Assembly: GCA_903813345.2 (NCBI GenBank)
Contig: CAIIXF020000011.1
Coordinates: 3,248,571-3,312,570, forward strand
Source: Owenia fusiformis
Lineage: Eukaryota > Annelida > Polychaeta > Sabellida > Oweniidae
Reading direction: 5' to 3'
Length of the DNA stretch: 64,000 nt
Numbering within the stretch: position 1 is the first letter of the stretch; each line of letters opens with the position of its first letter. A program made the position numbers and the translations under genes. The notes under the pieces were generated by a model, which was not told the origin of the DNA, ran no database searches, and saw only the letters and a program-made list of their open reading frames with translations. Shown here piece by piece: positions 35,688 through 48,283 of the stretch.

Positions 35688-35742
35688 TCTCGGGCGCAAT
35701 TCAGGGTGCTCTTAGTATAACTGTGTCGCCACCTTTCGATAA
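35688..35742 (-). pseudogene. Scrap of a paralogous DUF4434-like exon
   Basis: TCTCGGGCGC and GGGTGCTCTTAGTATAACTG with TGTCGCCACCTTTCGAT closely match exon 1 of the gene at 34516-34573 (GGGTGCTCTTAATATTACGG, TGTCGCCACCTATCGAT). The surrounding sequence has lost similarity, apart from an AATCTCAAATC word near 35767 that recalls the start-codon region. It is too short to be functional. Confidence 0.6.
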
Positions 35743-36338
35743 AAATAAAAAAAATCCCCTCCTTCCAAATCTCAAATCGAAAGTCAGAGAGACTTGATGA
35801 TGGTTTTGAAAAAAATTGAAGTCAGTCTTGTGAAGTTGTTCGAAGTCATGCCAATAAAGAATAGGTTACTCGGGGATATATAAAATTAAAATTACACTGA
35901 ACTAAATCGTGACCGGTGAATATCATTTGATATTCAACGGAAATCACGTGCCAATCAGAGAGAGGGGAATATAACAGTGGTATTATAATTCCGATTCTAT
36001 AAATATTTTTCAAGCATACATAATACGTATCAGTTTCATAAAAAAGATTTATTTATAAACGATCAATTAATCGAAATATTGAAAACAAGACCACCCTTTG
36101 TTATTAAAACATGAAACATCTACTTTTAATATCGGATAGAGATGTTTACAAAAATATAATGGCTGGTGAATCTTTTGGTGGGCACATTCAACAATAATGG
36201 CCAACCTTAACCCCGGTAAAATTAGTAATTTTTGATATTCGTGTTTCGTCCAGTGTATAAATAATAGCACTTCCGGATAAAACAAGGAAGTCAAACGTTG
36301 TCGAAGTTTCCTTGATTTTCTCAAAACATTCGTTCAAG

Positions 36339-38399
36339 ATGATGTGTGGAGGCCCCTCTGATGTAAAAGAAGCAGACGCTGATGTTCAAAGAATCATTGA
36401 GCAGGTAATGATTTGATTTTAAAGATATATAAGCCGTTCTTAACCGTCTTTATAGGCTTGTGTGAAAGTTGTAACCTATGCATCCGGGTTTATACATGTA
36501 CATGTATGTATGAATGAGTGTGCGTACTACACGGACTGTACTATAGTGGAGGCTGTGAATTGATGTTCTCAGTGCACATTTGTAGTACACCATAGTCACA
36601 CTAGGTACCCATCACATGATGTGTATTAGTCATATTTTCGAACCCTCAGTCACATGATGAAAACTGACGATCACGAGCACATTTATCAAATGTATGAGGG
36701 TTGTAGCTATATGTACAGGCAATATTTCAAGGGAATTTGGCAAGTGAAGATATATATGATGCTGCGAACAGTACAATGACTCCATTCACAAATTAGAAAC
36801 CCAAATGATTATGAATATACATGTAGTTTAGTCATATGTGGTTAATTTGTGGCATCATATGGACTGCAAAACAGTAATTTAAAATTGAATCCTTTCCAAA
36901 CATGGTCCACTCTCTAGCATTGATAGTGACATAATCATAAATCTTTCTAATTAATAGCAGTTTACACGCTACTGAAGTCATAAGGGCCACGTTACTGTAT
37001 GATATGTAATTATACGATAGTTGTACGTTAGAACGTCATTTTCATGTTTGGAAAACGTATCTGTATGGCCCATATAAGGACATGCTTAGCAGCTTATTGT
37101 TGCTGTATTTAGGCTACTCAGGGTATGTTTGCCTCCTGGCCACGAAATAATACATATAAATGTTTAATTCCCCCTCACACACATAAAAATCACTGGCGTG
37201 GCCGTGTCATATACGCTATAAAACGCCATGGGTATGGCTAGATCATCGAAGTTTCTATTGTTTAAAGAGGGTAAATTAAGTGAAATTAAACTATCAAGAA
37301 GGGTTAATCAAATTGTTTGTATTCACAGGTTCGGGACTCATTGGAAGAAAAAGCAGGGGTGAAGTTTACAGAATTCGTAGCGGTACATTACAAGACTCAG
37401 GTTGTTGCTGGGACTAATTACTTTGTAAAGGTAAAGAGAAACCACGTGAACCGCCATCCTCCTAAGCAGGTGTCCAGAATCCGTATCTCCTTCCCCCTAA
37501 TATAACCAATTTGGAAGCGCCCGATTAAACTGAATCACGTGATCTAATTATGCGCAATGACTAAAACATGATTTCTGTCGCAGTGTTGCTGTCAACTCAG
37601 ATAGCGAGTTCTTAATCGGGGAAATGCTAACTGCTTATCGCATGGGGTAAAAAGAAAGAATATATTCTGGATTTTGAAGCCCTGTGGGATCGGAGGATGG
37701 GGTACCGCCTATGCCCTGTTATACCATGAGCTTAAGGAGCTCATGATGATATGATCAGGGCGTGGATACTTGAGTAAGTCATTGCTTCTTGGATACGGTA
37801 ATACTGTCCATGGTCACATTCGTATAGAGATTTAGAATTGACTCCCTGATTAAATGGTAACACACTCAGATATGGTGACAAACTCGGAGATACTAAAACA
37901 TTCAAAGAATTCATAGCTGCCGATGATATTATTTTGTTTTATATTTTTTTTTGTTTCAAAGAAAAAACATGTTAAAGCAATTGCAAAACACAATTACAAT
38001 ACAGTTACATGGTAAACATACATTTTACAATTTTACAATACAGTATTGGTTAGGCGTAAGTCTTTAAGAAATGTTATGCAATTTTATGCAATTTTTTAAT
38101 TTAAAGGAAAAAATCATCAGTATCATTCATTTAATTTTGCTTCCATGATCTTCCACTTATCGCCTCTTACTTTGTGATGTTGATGTTGAGATTAGAAATA
38201 CTTTGAGCTTTGATATAAGATTGTATCATAATGTCAGGGAAAATGGTTCAAGCTGACTTTTTGTTTTCAGATTCGTACAAACGGTGATGAACATACTCAC
38301 GCACGAATTTTCCAAAGTCTCCCACATGCTGGATCAACTTTAGAGGCACATAGCGTCTTAACTGGAAAAACCCTAGCAGATCCACTGGAATACTTCTGA
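36339..38399 (+). CDS. CSTB: Cystatin B (stefin-type cysteine protease inhibitor), three exons, 98 aa
   Basis: Exons 36339-36404, 37329-37430 and 38271-38399, with GT-AG introns (CAG|GTAATG, AAG|GTAAAG; acceptors TTCACAG and TTTTCAG). The product starts MMCGGPSDV, where the N-terminal glycine contacts the protease. It has the inhibitory first loop QVVAG followed by TNYFVK, a second hairpin around FQSLPHAG, and ends DPLEYF. The length of 98 residues and the phase-0 intron positions agree with the vertebrate stefin gene plan. There is no signal peptide, so it is cytosolic, and it blocks papain-like cathepsins by a reversible wedge. A second ATG directly follows the first; I use the first, as in other stefins. 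It is divergent from the DUF4434-like gene, and the 1.6 kb between them is partly mariner debris. Confidence 0.96.
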
Positions 38400-41290
38400 G
38401 TTATCACCGTACATCAAATTGCTTCTGAACAATAACATTCCTGAATGTTTTTATGATATTGTTACTATACTAAGGCTACAGTAAATGAGTAAACTATAGC
38501 TGCAATTTTTCAAATATAATGTTGGCCATGGTAATTGTTACCATAATCACAATGGTCGCCATGGTTATTGCAGCTTAATTGTTGCCCTTGTGATCTTATG
38601 CATGAAAATATGGTCCTTGATGAAGGCTTTACTGCAAATAATGCATCGCCATTCGTTATTTTGGATATTAATACGAAAAAACTTAATTCAGAGTTCTTAA
38701 TAGACATGTTTTGAGGATAGAATCAAAATGAAAATATCCGCCAGTTTCATAAGAAAAAAAGCAAAATATATAACTTACTTAGTGTAGCCTTAAATGCTTT
38801 ATATAATGCCGTTCTATTGGAAAATGTTTACAGTTATGCCAAATCTGTGAACAGAAATCTTGATAACGCAGCAGCTTTGGCCTGTCAGATTGCATCGCCA
38901 GTCAACCAAAAAGTGCCTTTACTACTCGTTTTCAAATACAGACAGTTTATTTTTATTACAAGTGCAATGTAGTTTATATGCAATAAATTCCCGCCATTTT
39001 TCCCGAATCGAGTTGTATGATGCAGTATTCAAATATTTGCGCGAGACGACTACGAAATAGAGGCATTTTTGGCAAAATAAGAATTGGACCATAAAATTCC
39101 CTACACTTGGATCAACCTATAGAGTCAATTTTCTAACCCTCCCCGCATTAACACGGGTAAGGGTAAGGGTCTCAAGCAAACGCTTGTATGCTGTATAACA
39201 ATAATGTATATTATGTGAAACTTTTTTCTGAAAGAGTATAGTTTCAAAATAATGTTTATGTCTATTTTGTGGATAAAGTGGTTCAATAACGTTCATTAAT
39301 TATGTAGTCACTTATTTAGGATAAAAAAGTATACATGTAATGTTAACTTTGAGAGGTTAAGCACAACGTTTTTAGCCCAATGTATCTAGAATCCGCAACA
39401 CATTCACCTGATTTATGCGTATCAGTTCAGTAAAAACGTGATGCGGTTGCGGATAGGTATATCTATAACCCGTTGTGTGAAACATATCTTACAAGAATAA
39501 TGTATCAGTATATGACTTATTTCTTACATATATTTATATACCATTTTTGACCATTTTAATAATTTCTTCGAAATCTTGAGAAAATGAGCATAACGTCTCA
39601 AGGTATAAGAAATTAGATTAAACATTAAAATAAAAACACAAATTGCGGAATGGTCAAAGAGCATATAGAATCTATATTTAATGAGAAATAAAAATATTGT
39701 TTATCGAATTTCGTATTGTCTTGAACGTCATGCCTTTGTCACATTTGCAGCGGCGGCCCTGTGGTCTAAACTATCTACGGTCAATAGGATTCATCGGACT
39801 GCCGTAGCATTTCTACGGTGACATATTGTAGCAGTTACTATTTTGAAGCTGTGACTTTCGTATGGCTTTTTTTAGAGATGACACACTACCGCATCGGGGC
39901 TGGTACGTATACTAGCAGAATACGGTGTAGATGTCCTCGGAGATCGTACGGATGGAGAAATGTAGGCTTACGTAAGCCATGTGCGGTGAGCCTTGTATTG
40001 TCCACAGCGGGCTAACACGCGCAAATGCTATAAAATGCGTATTGCCATCTAAATGATTTGTCTTTCAGAGAAAACTAAGATTTGTGGACATGTTTTACTA
40101 TCGTGCCATCGTACCCTAGCATGTCAGTCAAAAGAGTTTGAACCAAAACTCCCCACGAAAATCAAAAGATCTCACCTGTTGAATACGCCATCTATAGAAA
40201 AAGTCGAAACTTTTCACTCTGATTTTGACAGATGGAGGCAGGTCAAAATAGTCAACTTTCTAAAAAATGCACTTCAATCATATTAAGTGTTAGAGTTGGC
40301 CCATACATACACCTTTTCATTCATAAAAATCCAACCACTGGTGATGCTTATATATACTAATTACAATGTTATTCAAATGCCATATATTCGTTCAGTAAGT
40401 TATGTGTCCCCAGCGTGTGCTACATACCACAAGGCTATCGAACGAGCTCCCTAGGACGCCCAATCGTAATTATGGGCATGAACTAGGTGTGAGAATACTA
40501 AACGCGATAATCGCACGGCGACACGACCCTTGAGACTTGTAAAATACATAAATGGCGATACCAACCGACCAACCTGCCACCTTTTTAATGATATGATTGA
40601 TAGAATACATGAAGGTAATAATTTACGCCTTGTGTAAAATGTGTGAACGTTTTGTATTGTTAACTACACTTGGAAGTCCAGGATTAATAGATAAATGATA
40701 AAATGTGGCAGTTCATCATGAAATATTTCCACTATAGATGTTTAAATGCGATCTCAAACCTTTTCTATTGCAAAAGTTCGAACTTCCTAACAAGGTTGGG
40801 TAATCTTACAAATGGTAGTAGAATGGACTGGTAGTTATAGATGATTAAACACAAGGAACATACGCAACCTCGTGGTTACGGCACCTATACGCCTAGGTTG
40901 AACGAGCTGGCGTTCAAGCACTATCGACCAATTCGACAACCCCCAATATAAATTGATAAAGTTCGGCGTGTGTCTTCTAACGCGACCCCTTTGAGACGAC
41001 CCCTTGTTAATTGTACCGTTGACAAATGTCCCATTACTGCCACAGGTACCAACAGATGTGCCACATGATTAATGACCATGTAGCTATAATATAGACCAAT
41101 TCTGCGTGACAAGACACCTAAAAGCCTTTATTCCGCACAAATCTAAGTATGCATTTGTATGTTTTGTTGATAAATTGTCGTCAATGTCATTCGTACATTG
41201 AAGTATCAAGGGTATTGCCGATGTAAATTAGCAATGCACCTTACTGGTGGCAAAGAAGTCAAGCGTTCTATAGGGGCCGCTTTCTGGTTA
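38400..41290. other. Intergenic region with scattered repeat remnants
   Basis: Around 39730-39760 GCCTTTGTCACATTTGCAGC is a remnant of the fold-back family found at 41.3-43.2 kb; a similar remnant lies in the long intron near 33820. One exon-like frame is listed separately. Nothing else is recognisable. Confidence 0.5.
40068..40286 (+). CDS. Possible last exon, unknown gene
   Basis: After a plausible acceptor (TTGTCTTTCAG, ending near 40069), a frame runs EKTKICGHVLLSCHRTLACQ to FHSDFDRWRQVKIVNFLKN and stops at 40286. The amino-acid mix looks protein-like and has four cysteines, but I recognise no family and no upstream exon. Confidence 0.25.
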   Translation, partial: EKTKICGHVLLSCHRTLACQSKEFEPKLPTKIKRSHLLNTPSIEKVETFHSDFDRWRQVKIVNFLKNALQSY

Positions 41291-41292
41291 AT

Positions 41293-41432
41293 TTATGCCT
41301 AGGTCCCAATTGCCCCGATTCATCGGCTGGCGCCCGGCCGATTGAGTATTTTGTTCAGAATTGCATTCATTTGTGAAAAATGCAAAGCACCGGGCGCCGG
41401 CCGATGGATCGGAGCAAATGTGGCCTAGGGCG
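41293..41432. mobile_element. Fold-back MITE, copy 1
   Basis: The left ATGCCTAGGTCCCAATTGCC with CGGCTGGCGCCCGGCCGATT faces the right CCGGGCGCCGGCCGATGGAT with GCAAATGTGGCCTAGGGC. The whole unit folds into one hairpin around a FALSE-loop-free AT centre; the arms are about 60 bp. Confidence 0.75.
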
Positions 41433-41517
41433 GCTTTATCTAAATTAGTCAATGAGCGCTGATTGATATCTATTAGCCAACGAGGCCAGCTTTTTGATGA
41501 CTAGCCAACGATGTTCT

Positions 41518-42142
41518 TTATGCCTTGGTCACATTTGCTCCGGCAAAATTTGCTTCACTACGGCGCCCGGCCGATTGTGGGTAATTTGTTCAGAAATGTA
41601 TTACATTTTGAACAAAAGGTATGAGTACCGTAATCCAACACCAAATTCGAAAATTCAGAACAATACTTTGCACATATGGCGTTCCTGATCAACTATAAAA
41701 TGCTTTCCCCGTAGTGTTATATATCAAAATGTACCTGTTCATATAGGGGTTCGATTGATCTACATCAAATTATAGGGAGTCAGGTTACATTTTGAGATAT
41801 CAGCGTCCATTTATTGTAACTCGCGTTTGTTAACATTTCCTCAATTCTGAGATGACGGGCAGACGCGTAGTTAACATGCTCACGTCGGAACTATTTTGAC
41901 CTACATCGCTATTTTCGTAATTCAAATGAAAGTTGAACTCCTCCTCTTTATTATGATACCAAATAGTGGCATACTAGGTACCCTAGAAGCCAACTTTGGC
42001 CGCGTTATTTAGAACACAATCACAAGTTTATAAATGGACTATATAGGGTTCATACCTTTTGGCGGATGGATATGGAACCTCATACCAAAATACTCAATCG
42101 GCCGGGCGCCGGCCGATGAATCGCAGCAAATGTGACCCAGGC
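41518..42142. mobile_element. Fold-back MITE, copy 2, arms separated
   Basis: The left arm ATGCCTTGGTCACATTTGCT with GGCGCCCGGCCGATTG (41519-41578) and the right arm ACTCAATCGGCCGGGCGCCG with GCAAATGTGACCCAGGCATT (about 42090-42146) are about 500 bp apart. Either this is a longer family member or two half-elements. Confidence 0.6.
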
Positions 42143-42216
42143 ATTAGTAAAACATCATAGGCCTTCTTTTGGCAAGGGAACATTCCCGTTGACATCTAAC
42201 TATGATATTTTGTCAA

Positions 42217-42338
42217 TTATGCCTGGGTCACATTTGCACCGATTGAGTGTTTTGTTCAATATTGTATTCAATTTTGAACAAAATACTCAATCGGCCGAGC
42301 ACCGTAGCGAAAATCGGAGCAAATGTGACCAAGGCATT
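42217..42338. mobile_element. Fold-back MITE, copy 3, compact
   Basis: ATGCCTGGGTCACATTTGC at the left and GCAAATGTGACCAAGGCAT at the right, with GATTGAGTGTTTTGTTC against GAACAAAATACTCAATC inside. It forms a nearly continuous hairpin of about 120 bases. Confidence 0.8.
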
Positions 42339-42650
42339 ACACATGACGAGAGTAAAACATCTATCAACCCAAGATGCATTTTGGTCTTCAACGAGGACAT
42401 CTTTCTTATTTAGTTAAAATTGTTCATAAACCAAGGAAACCTACAGTCAATGAGGCTGATCTTCTATGTCAGCGAGGGTACTTTTTGAGCTTATACATTC
42501 CCCGCCAACCAAGAAGCTTGCTTCAAAGAAACTTGCAGCTTTCTCTCAGAAATTGGTAGCACCCAAAATTCCATGTATTAATTACATACAATATAATATG
42601 CTCACGACTAGGATCGTTTAGCATAGACATACAAGGCATACACATGCACA

Positions 42651-42782
42651 ATGTCACCACCTGCCTTTTGTTCCAGAATCCGATCGCCGACCGCATGACA
42701 CCAACCGCCGAACGCCTAACACCAACTGCCGTACACCGTCAAAAAAGCAGGACACTAATAGCAATATGTCACCACCACTTGT
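42651..42782. repeat. TGTCACCACC-type repeat fragment
   Basis: ATGTCACCACCTGCC at the left and ATATGTCACCACCACTTGTA at the right surround repeated CCGCCGAACGCC-like words. These are an inverted match to the CGGCGGTTGGCGTCC block at 43290-43330. Confidence 0.6.
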
Positions 42783-42989
42783 AGGGGTAACATAAAAATA
42801 GTACTCTCTTTATTTGCTATGAATCATTTAAAATCGAATTGTTTTATGGCAGGATAGCAACAGTCGTATCCTTTTAAATAGATTAAAACAATGAACTGTA
42901 TTAGTGTCTGTTAAAATATTTAAAGGTTTTACAAATTGTTCATTGTACTTTTTGTGAGTCAGTTTATTATACCATAATGTCATTGAGTA

Positions 42990-43160
42990 ATGCCTGGGTT
43001 ACATATGCTCCCATGTTCAATCCGTTGGCTGGCTGATTAAGCATTTCGTTCAAAACTTTGAACAAAATACTCAATCGCCCGGGCGCCGAATTGAAAATCG
43101 GAGATTTGAAAATCAAATTCTTAGACCGCATTTCGGTGGAACATGCAAACGTTAGTCAGG
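42990..43160. mobile_element. Fold-back MITE, copy 4, degraded
   Basis: AATGCCTGGGTTACATATGC at the left, with TTCGTTCAAAACTTTGAAC and AATACTCAATCGCCCGGGCG in the centre. The right terminus is worn (CGTTAGTCAGGCATGC). Confidence 0.6.
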
Positions 43161-43237
43161 CATGCGTGGTATGAGCCATGGGGATACGGGACTAAACAAT
43201 TCTCTCTTTAACACTCACGTTAAACTGGAATATTTTT

Positions 43238-43931
43238 ATGTCACCACCAAAAGTGGTGACATATTGTTATGGTCTCCGTTTTTTTGCGACGGCGGTTGGT
43301 GGTTGGCGTCCGGCGGTTGGCGTCCGGCGTCTGTAGCAATTTCTTACAACTTCCTATAACTTAACAAATACTCTTTAGACTGACTTCAATTTTTTTCTAA
43401 ATCATCTACATGTTCTCAGAAGTTCAAGTCTGACTTTAGATTTGACATTTGACCTTCAATGACCTTCTCAAGGTCAAAAAGGTCTTTTTTCAACTTGCTT
43501 CACATTGACTAAATTTTTTTTCAAAATCATCTACATGTTCTCAGAAATTCAAATCTGACTTTAGATTTGACATTTGACCTTCAAATCTGACTTTAGATTT
43601 GACATTTGACCTTCAATGACCTTCTCAAGGTCAAAAAAGGTCAAAAAGGTCTGTTTTCAACTTGCTTCAAATTGACTAATTTTTTTTTTCAAAATCATCT
43701 ATGTGTTCTCAGAAGTTCAAATCTGACTTAAGATTTGACATTTGACCTTCAATGACCTTCTCAAGGTCAAAAAGGTATGTTTTCAACTTGCTTCAAATTG
43801 ACCAAATTTTTTTTTCAAAATCATCTACATCTTTTCAGAAGTTCAAATTTGACTTTACAAGTTCTCAGAAATTCAAATCTGACTTAAGTTTGAACTCATA
43901 ATATTGTGAGCAACTAGGTGGTGACATTTTG
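43238..43931. mobile_element. TGTCACCACC-ended element with internal tandem repeat
   Basis: It starts ATGTCACCACCAAAAGTGGT, itself a hairpin with GTGGTGACAT, and ends CTAGGTGGTGACATTTTG, the inverse of the start. Inside are a GGCGGTTGG/GGCGTCCGGCG block and about four copies of a unit of about 130 bp (AAAATCATCTACATGTTCTC, TTTGACATTTGACCTTC, GACCTTCTCAAGGTC). No ORF. Further scraps lie at 42.65 kb and 61.15-61.20 kb. Confidence 0.75.
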
Positions 43932-43996
43932 TCATGTTAATGCCTTGTTGGAGCTCTTGACATGAACTCGTCTTTCAAATAATTCGATCATAACTC

Positions 43997-44715
43997 GTAC
44001 GAGGGGTTACCATAAAGTTCTCATAATATGTGCTTAAAACAAACACAGATTATGAGAACTTAGTGATTGTTACGCGGTAAACACGATACAAAAATATGTC
44101 ATATTCCGCAACGAATATGGCATATTCGCTTGCGGTGTATGACAGATTCACCTGCGGTATATGGCATACACACTAAACAATGAGAACGTGATACGGAGGT
44201 ACGCAATTGTCAATTGCATCGATTGAACTAACAAGTAAAACGTTATACATTATTATAATGATTACTGAATCATCAGTACTGTGTATCGAATATATTAACT
44301 TAGCAGAAGTATCAGTCACCAATCTCGCGTAATAAACTTACTCAATCAATCCAGGATTCATATACTAGTACTCAAAGCACTAACTATATTGGTAATCCAG
44401 CGTAGTTTTACATTTAGAGTCGATTCTCGCAACCAATCAAATCAAGGCTTTCTGTATCACGTTTTCACCTGCGGTATATGGCATATTTACCTGCGGTATA
44501 TGGCATATTCCGCAAGTGAGTATGACATATTCCGCAGGTGAGTATCGGGTATTCACTGAAATCAATGTATCGTATATTCACTGCGGAATATCACATACTC
44601 ACCTGCGGAATATGTCATATACTGCAGGTGAGTATGGCATATTCACCCGTATCACAAATACCGCGCAACCATGAATGTATTCCATATACCGCGTAACAGT
44701 GATCACCCCTCGTAC
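43997..44715. mobile_element. Inverted-end element with alternating palindromic 24-mers
   Basis: The ends are GTACGAGGGGTTAC and, in reverse complement, GTACGAGGGGTGATC. The interior repeats a motif CACCTGCGGTATATGGCATA and its inverse (CATATTCCGCAGGTGAGTAT) many times in both orientations, mainly at 44070-44170 and 44465-44650. No ORF. Confidence 0.7.
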
Positions 44716-45029
44716 AAGCTCTTGCAGGGTTTGTATTTTTGAAAGGGCTTATTCTTCCATCACAAAAGAGGTCTGCATCCTGAATGAAACTAGGGTTAAA
44801 TATTAATACACGTTCGAGAAAAATGGGTTATCTATTTTATCATTGACATCGATAATGATTATTGTGCCAATCTGAAGGATGCATACCATATGGTTTGTTC
44901 ACCTCAACCTTTCACCGAGCGGTACTCAATCACTCAAGTACTCAAAATATAGCTTGATATTGAACGAACTACCCAGCTAACAATTTTACGTTGTGATAAC
45001 GTCGTCAGAATATATGTCTCAAGTTGTAG

Positions 45030-47960
45030 CAACGTTAAATATGGAACGTTGTAGGTACAGGAAGGTGTGGACTCGCACAGATGTTTAAAGAACGTTACAT
45101 TTGACTTAAATATCACGTGTCAGGAACGTAGTAGCGACCTTAACAATTACGTCGCCAAAATAACGAAACTGTAACGTACTTACATTACGTCATATATACG
45201 TGGCCAATCTAAATTTCTGGTAACGTTGATATGGAACGTTGTAGGTACAGGAAGGTGTGGACTCGCATAGATGTTTAAAGAACGTTACATTTGACTTAAA
45301 TATCACGTGTCAGGAACGTAGTAGCGACCTTAACAATTACGTCACCAAAATAACGAAAATGTAACGTACTTACATTACGTCATAAATACGTGGCCAATCT
45401 AAATTTCTGGTAACGTTGATATGGAACGTTGTAGGTACAGGAAGGTGTGGACTCGCACAGATGTTTAAAGAACGTTACATTTGACTTACATATCACGTGT
45501 CAGGAACGTAGTAGCGACCTTAACAATAACGTTGCCAAAATAACGAAACTGTAACGTACTTACATTACGTCATATATACGTGGCCAATCTAAATTTCTGG
45601 TAACGTTGATATGGAACGTTGTAGGTACAGGAAGGTGTGGACTCGCATAGATGTTTAAAGAACGTTACATTTGACTTAAATATCACGTGTCAGGAACGTA
45701 GTAGCGACCTTAACAATTACGTCACCAAAATAACGAAAATGTAACGTACTTACATTACGTCATAAATACGTGGCCAATCTAAATTTCTGGTAACGTTGAT
45801 ATGGAACGTTGTAGGTACAGGACGGTGTGGACTCGCACAGTATTTAAAGAACGTTACATTTGACTTACATATCACGTGTCAGGAACGTAGTAGCGACCTT
45901 ACCAATAACGTTGCCAAAATAACGAAACTGTAACGTACTTACATTACGTCATATATACGTGGCCAATCTAAATTTCTGGTAACGTTGATATGGAACGTTG
46001 TAGGTACAGGAAGGTGTGGACTCGCATAGATGTTTAAAGAACGTTACATTTGACTTAAATATCACGTGTCAGGAACGTAGTAGCGACCTTAACAATTACG
46101 TCACCAAAATAACGAAAATGTAACGTACTTACATTACGTCATAAATACGTGGCCAATCTAAATTTCTGGTAACGTTGATATGGAACGTTGTAGGTACAGG
46201 AAGGTGTGGACTCGCATAGATGTTTAAAGAACGTTACATTTGACTTAAATATCACGTGTCAGGAACGTAGTAGCGACCTTAACAATTACGTCACCAAAAT
46301 AACGAAAATGTAACGTACTTACATTACGTCATAAATACGTGGCCAATCTAAATTTCTGGTAACGTTGATATGGAACGTTGTAGGTACAGGAAGGTGTGGA
46401 CTCGCACAGATGTTTAAAGAACGTTACATTTGACTTACATATCACGTGTCAGGAACGTAGTAGCGACCTTAACAATAACGTTGCCAAAATAACGAAACTG
46501 TAACGTACTTACATTACGTCATATATACGTGGCCAATCTAAATTTCTGGTAACGTTGATATGGAACGTTGTAGGTACAGGAAGGTGTGGACTCGCATAGA
46601 TGTTTAAAGAACGTTACATTTGACTTAAATATCACGTGTCAGGAACGTAGTAGCGACCTTAACAATTACGTCACCAAAATAACGAAAATGTAACGTACTT
46701 ACATTACGTCATAAATACGTGGCCAATCTAAATTTCTGGTAACGTTGATATGGAACGTTGTAGGTACAGGAAGGTGTGGACTCGCACAGATGTTTAAAGA
46801 ACGTTACATTTGACTTACATATCACGTGTCAGGAATGTAGTAGCGACCTTAACAATAACGTTGCCAAAATAACGAAACTGTAACGTACTTACATTACGTC
46901 ACATATACGTGGCCAATCTAAATTTCTGGTAACGTTGATATGGAACGTTGTAGGTACAGGAAGGTGTGGACTCGCACAGATGTTTAAAGAACGTTACATT
47001 TGACTTAAATATCACGTGCCAGGAACGTGGAACCAACCTAGACGATGACTTCGCCAAAATAACGAAAATGTAACGTACTTACATTACGTCATAAATACGT
47101 GGCCAATCTAAATTTCTGATACGTTAATTATGGAACGTTGTAGGTACAGGAAGTTGTGGACTCGCACAGATGTTCAAAGAACGTTACATTTGACTTAAAT
47201 ATCACGTGCCAGGAACGTAGAACCAACCTAAACGATAACTTCGCAAAAATAACGAGACTGTAATGTGCAACGTCACATATACGTGGCCAGTTTTAAGTTC
47301 TGGTACGTTAATAATGGAACGTTGTAGGTACAGGAAGGTGTGGACTCGCACAGATGTTTAAAGAACGTTACATTTGACTTAAATATTACGTGCCAGGAAT
47401 GTAGAACCAACCTTAACAATGACTTCGCAAAAATAGTGAAACTGTAATGTGCTTATGCAACGTAACATATACCTGGCCAGTTTAAAGTTCTGGTAACGTT
47501 TGTCTTGGACCGATGTAGGCACAGGAAGGTCTGGACTCGCAAAGATGTTTATACAACGTTACATTTTACTTAGATATCATGTGCTAGGAATGTAGTAGCA
47601 ACCTTACAATGACTGCAAAAATAAAATAACAGACTGTAACGTGCTAATGCAACGTCACATATACGTGGCCAAGTTGAAGTTCTGGTAACATTAACTATAG
47701 AACGTTGTAGGCAAAGGAAAGTGTGGACACGCATAAATGAGTATACAAGTTACGTTCGACTTAGATATCACGAGCCAGGAATGTAGTACCAACCTTAACA
47801 ACGACTTTGCCAAAATAAAGAGACTGTAACGTGCTTGTCACATACATGGCAAATTCATAACTTCTGGTTACATCAAGTTAGGACAACACATGCAAGGAAT
47901 GTTCTAGTAACCTTAATTATGCCATCAACAAGATATAGTGATAGTAATGACTAACGTCCA
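45030..47960. repeat. Array A: about 190-bp tandem repeat, about 15 copies
   Basis: ATGGAACGTTGTAGGTACAG recurs at 45231, 45421, 45611 and 45801 and so on, a 190-bp period. Two unit types alternate: one has CATAG, ACTTAAATAT and GTCACCAAAATAACGAAAAT; the other has CACAG, ACTTACATAT and GTTGCCAAAATAACGAAACT. The left units are nearly identical. From about 47000 rightwards they diverge steadily until unrecognisable near 47960. Each unit has nine ACGT tetramers. Confidence 0.95.
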
Positions 47961-48283
47961 GTTAAATGAATCATTACATGAACATAATTTAAAGTTCCTG
48001 TACAGGAAGATGTAGACACCGATGTTCAGTAAAATTATATATAACACACTAAGCCTAACATTTTCACATGTGAAGGTAAAACACAACTAACTTATGCTTT
48101 GACTTATTAACAAATGTATATTGTTTTTCCAATAATTAATGAGTTAATACACAAGAACTTTTTTGAGCATCCAAATAGAGAATATTGACACACAGAATTG
48201 AACTTAAATATAATTACAGTCTCGTATGTCATCTATCAAAAATCTATCCTATCGTTAATAAGTTTTATTGAGTATTTTATTAA

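Noticed and set aside
39151-39172. Interstitial telomere-like GGGTAA repeats
   Set aside because: Only about three imperfect units, which is within chance for this length.
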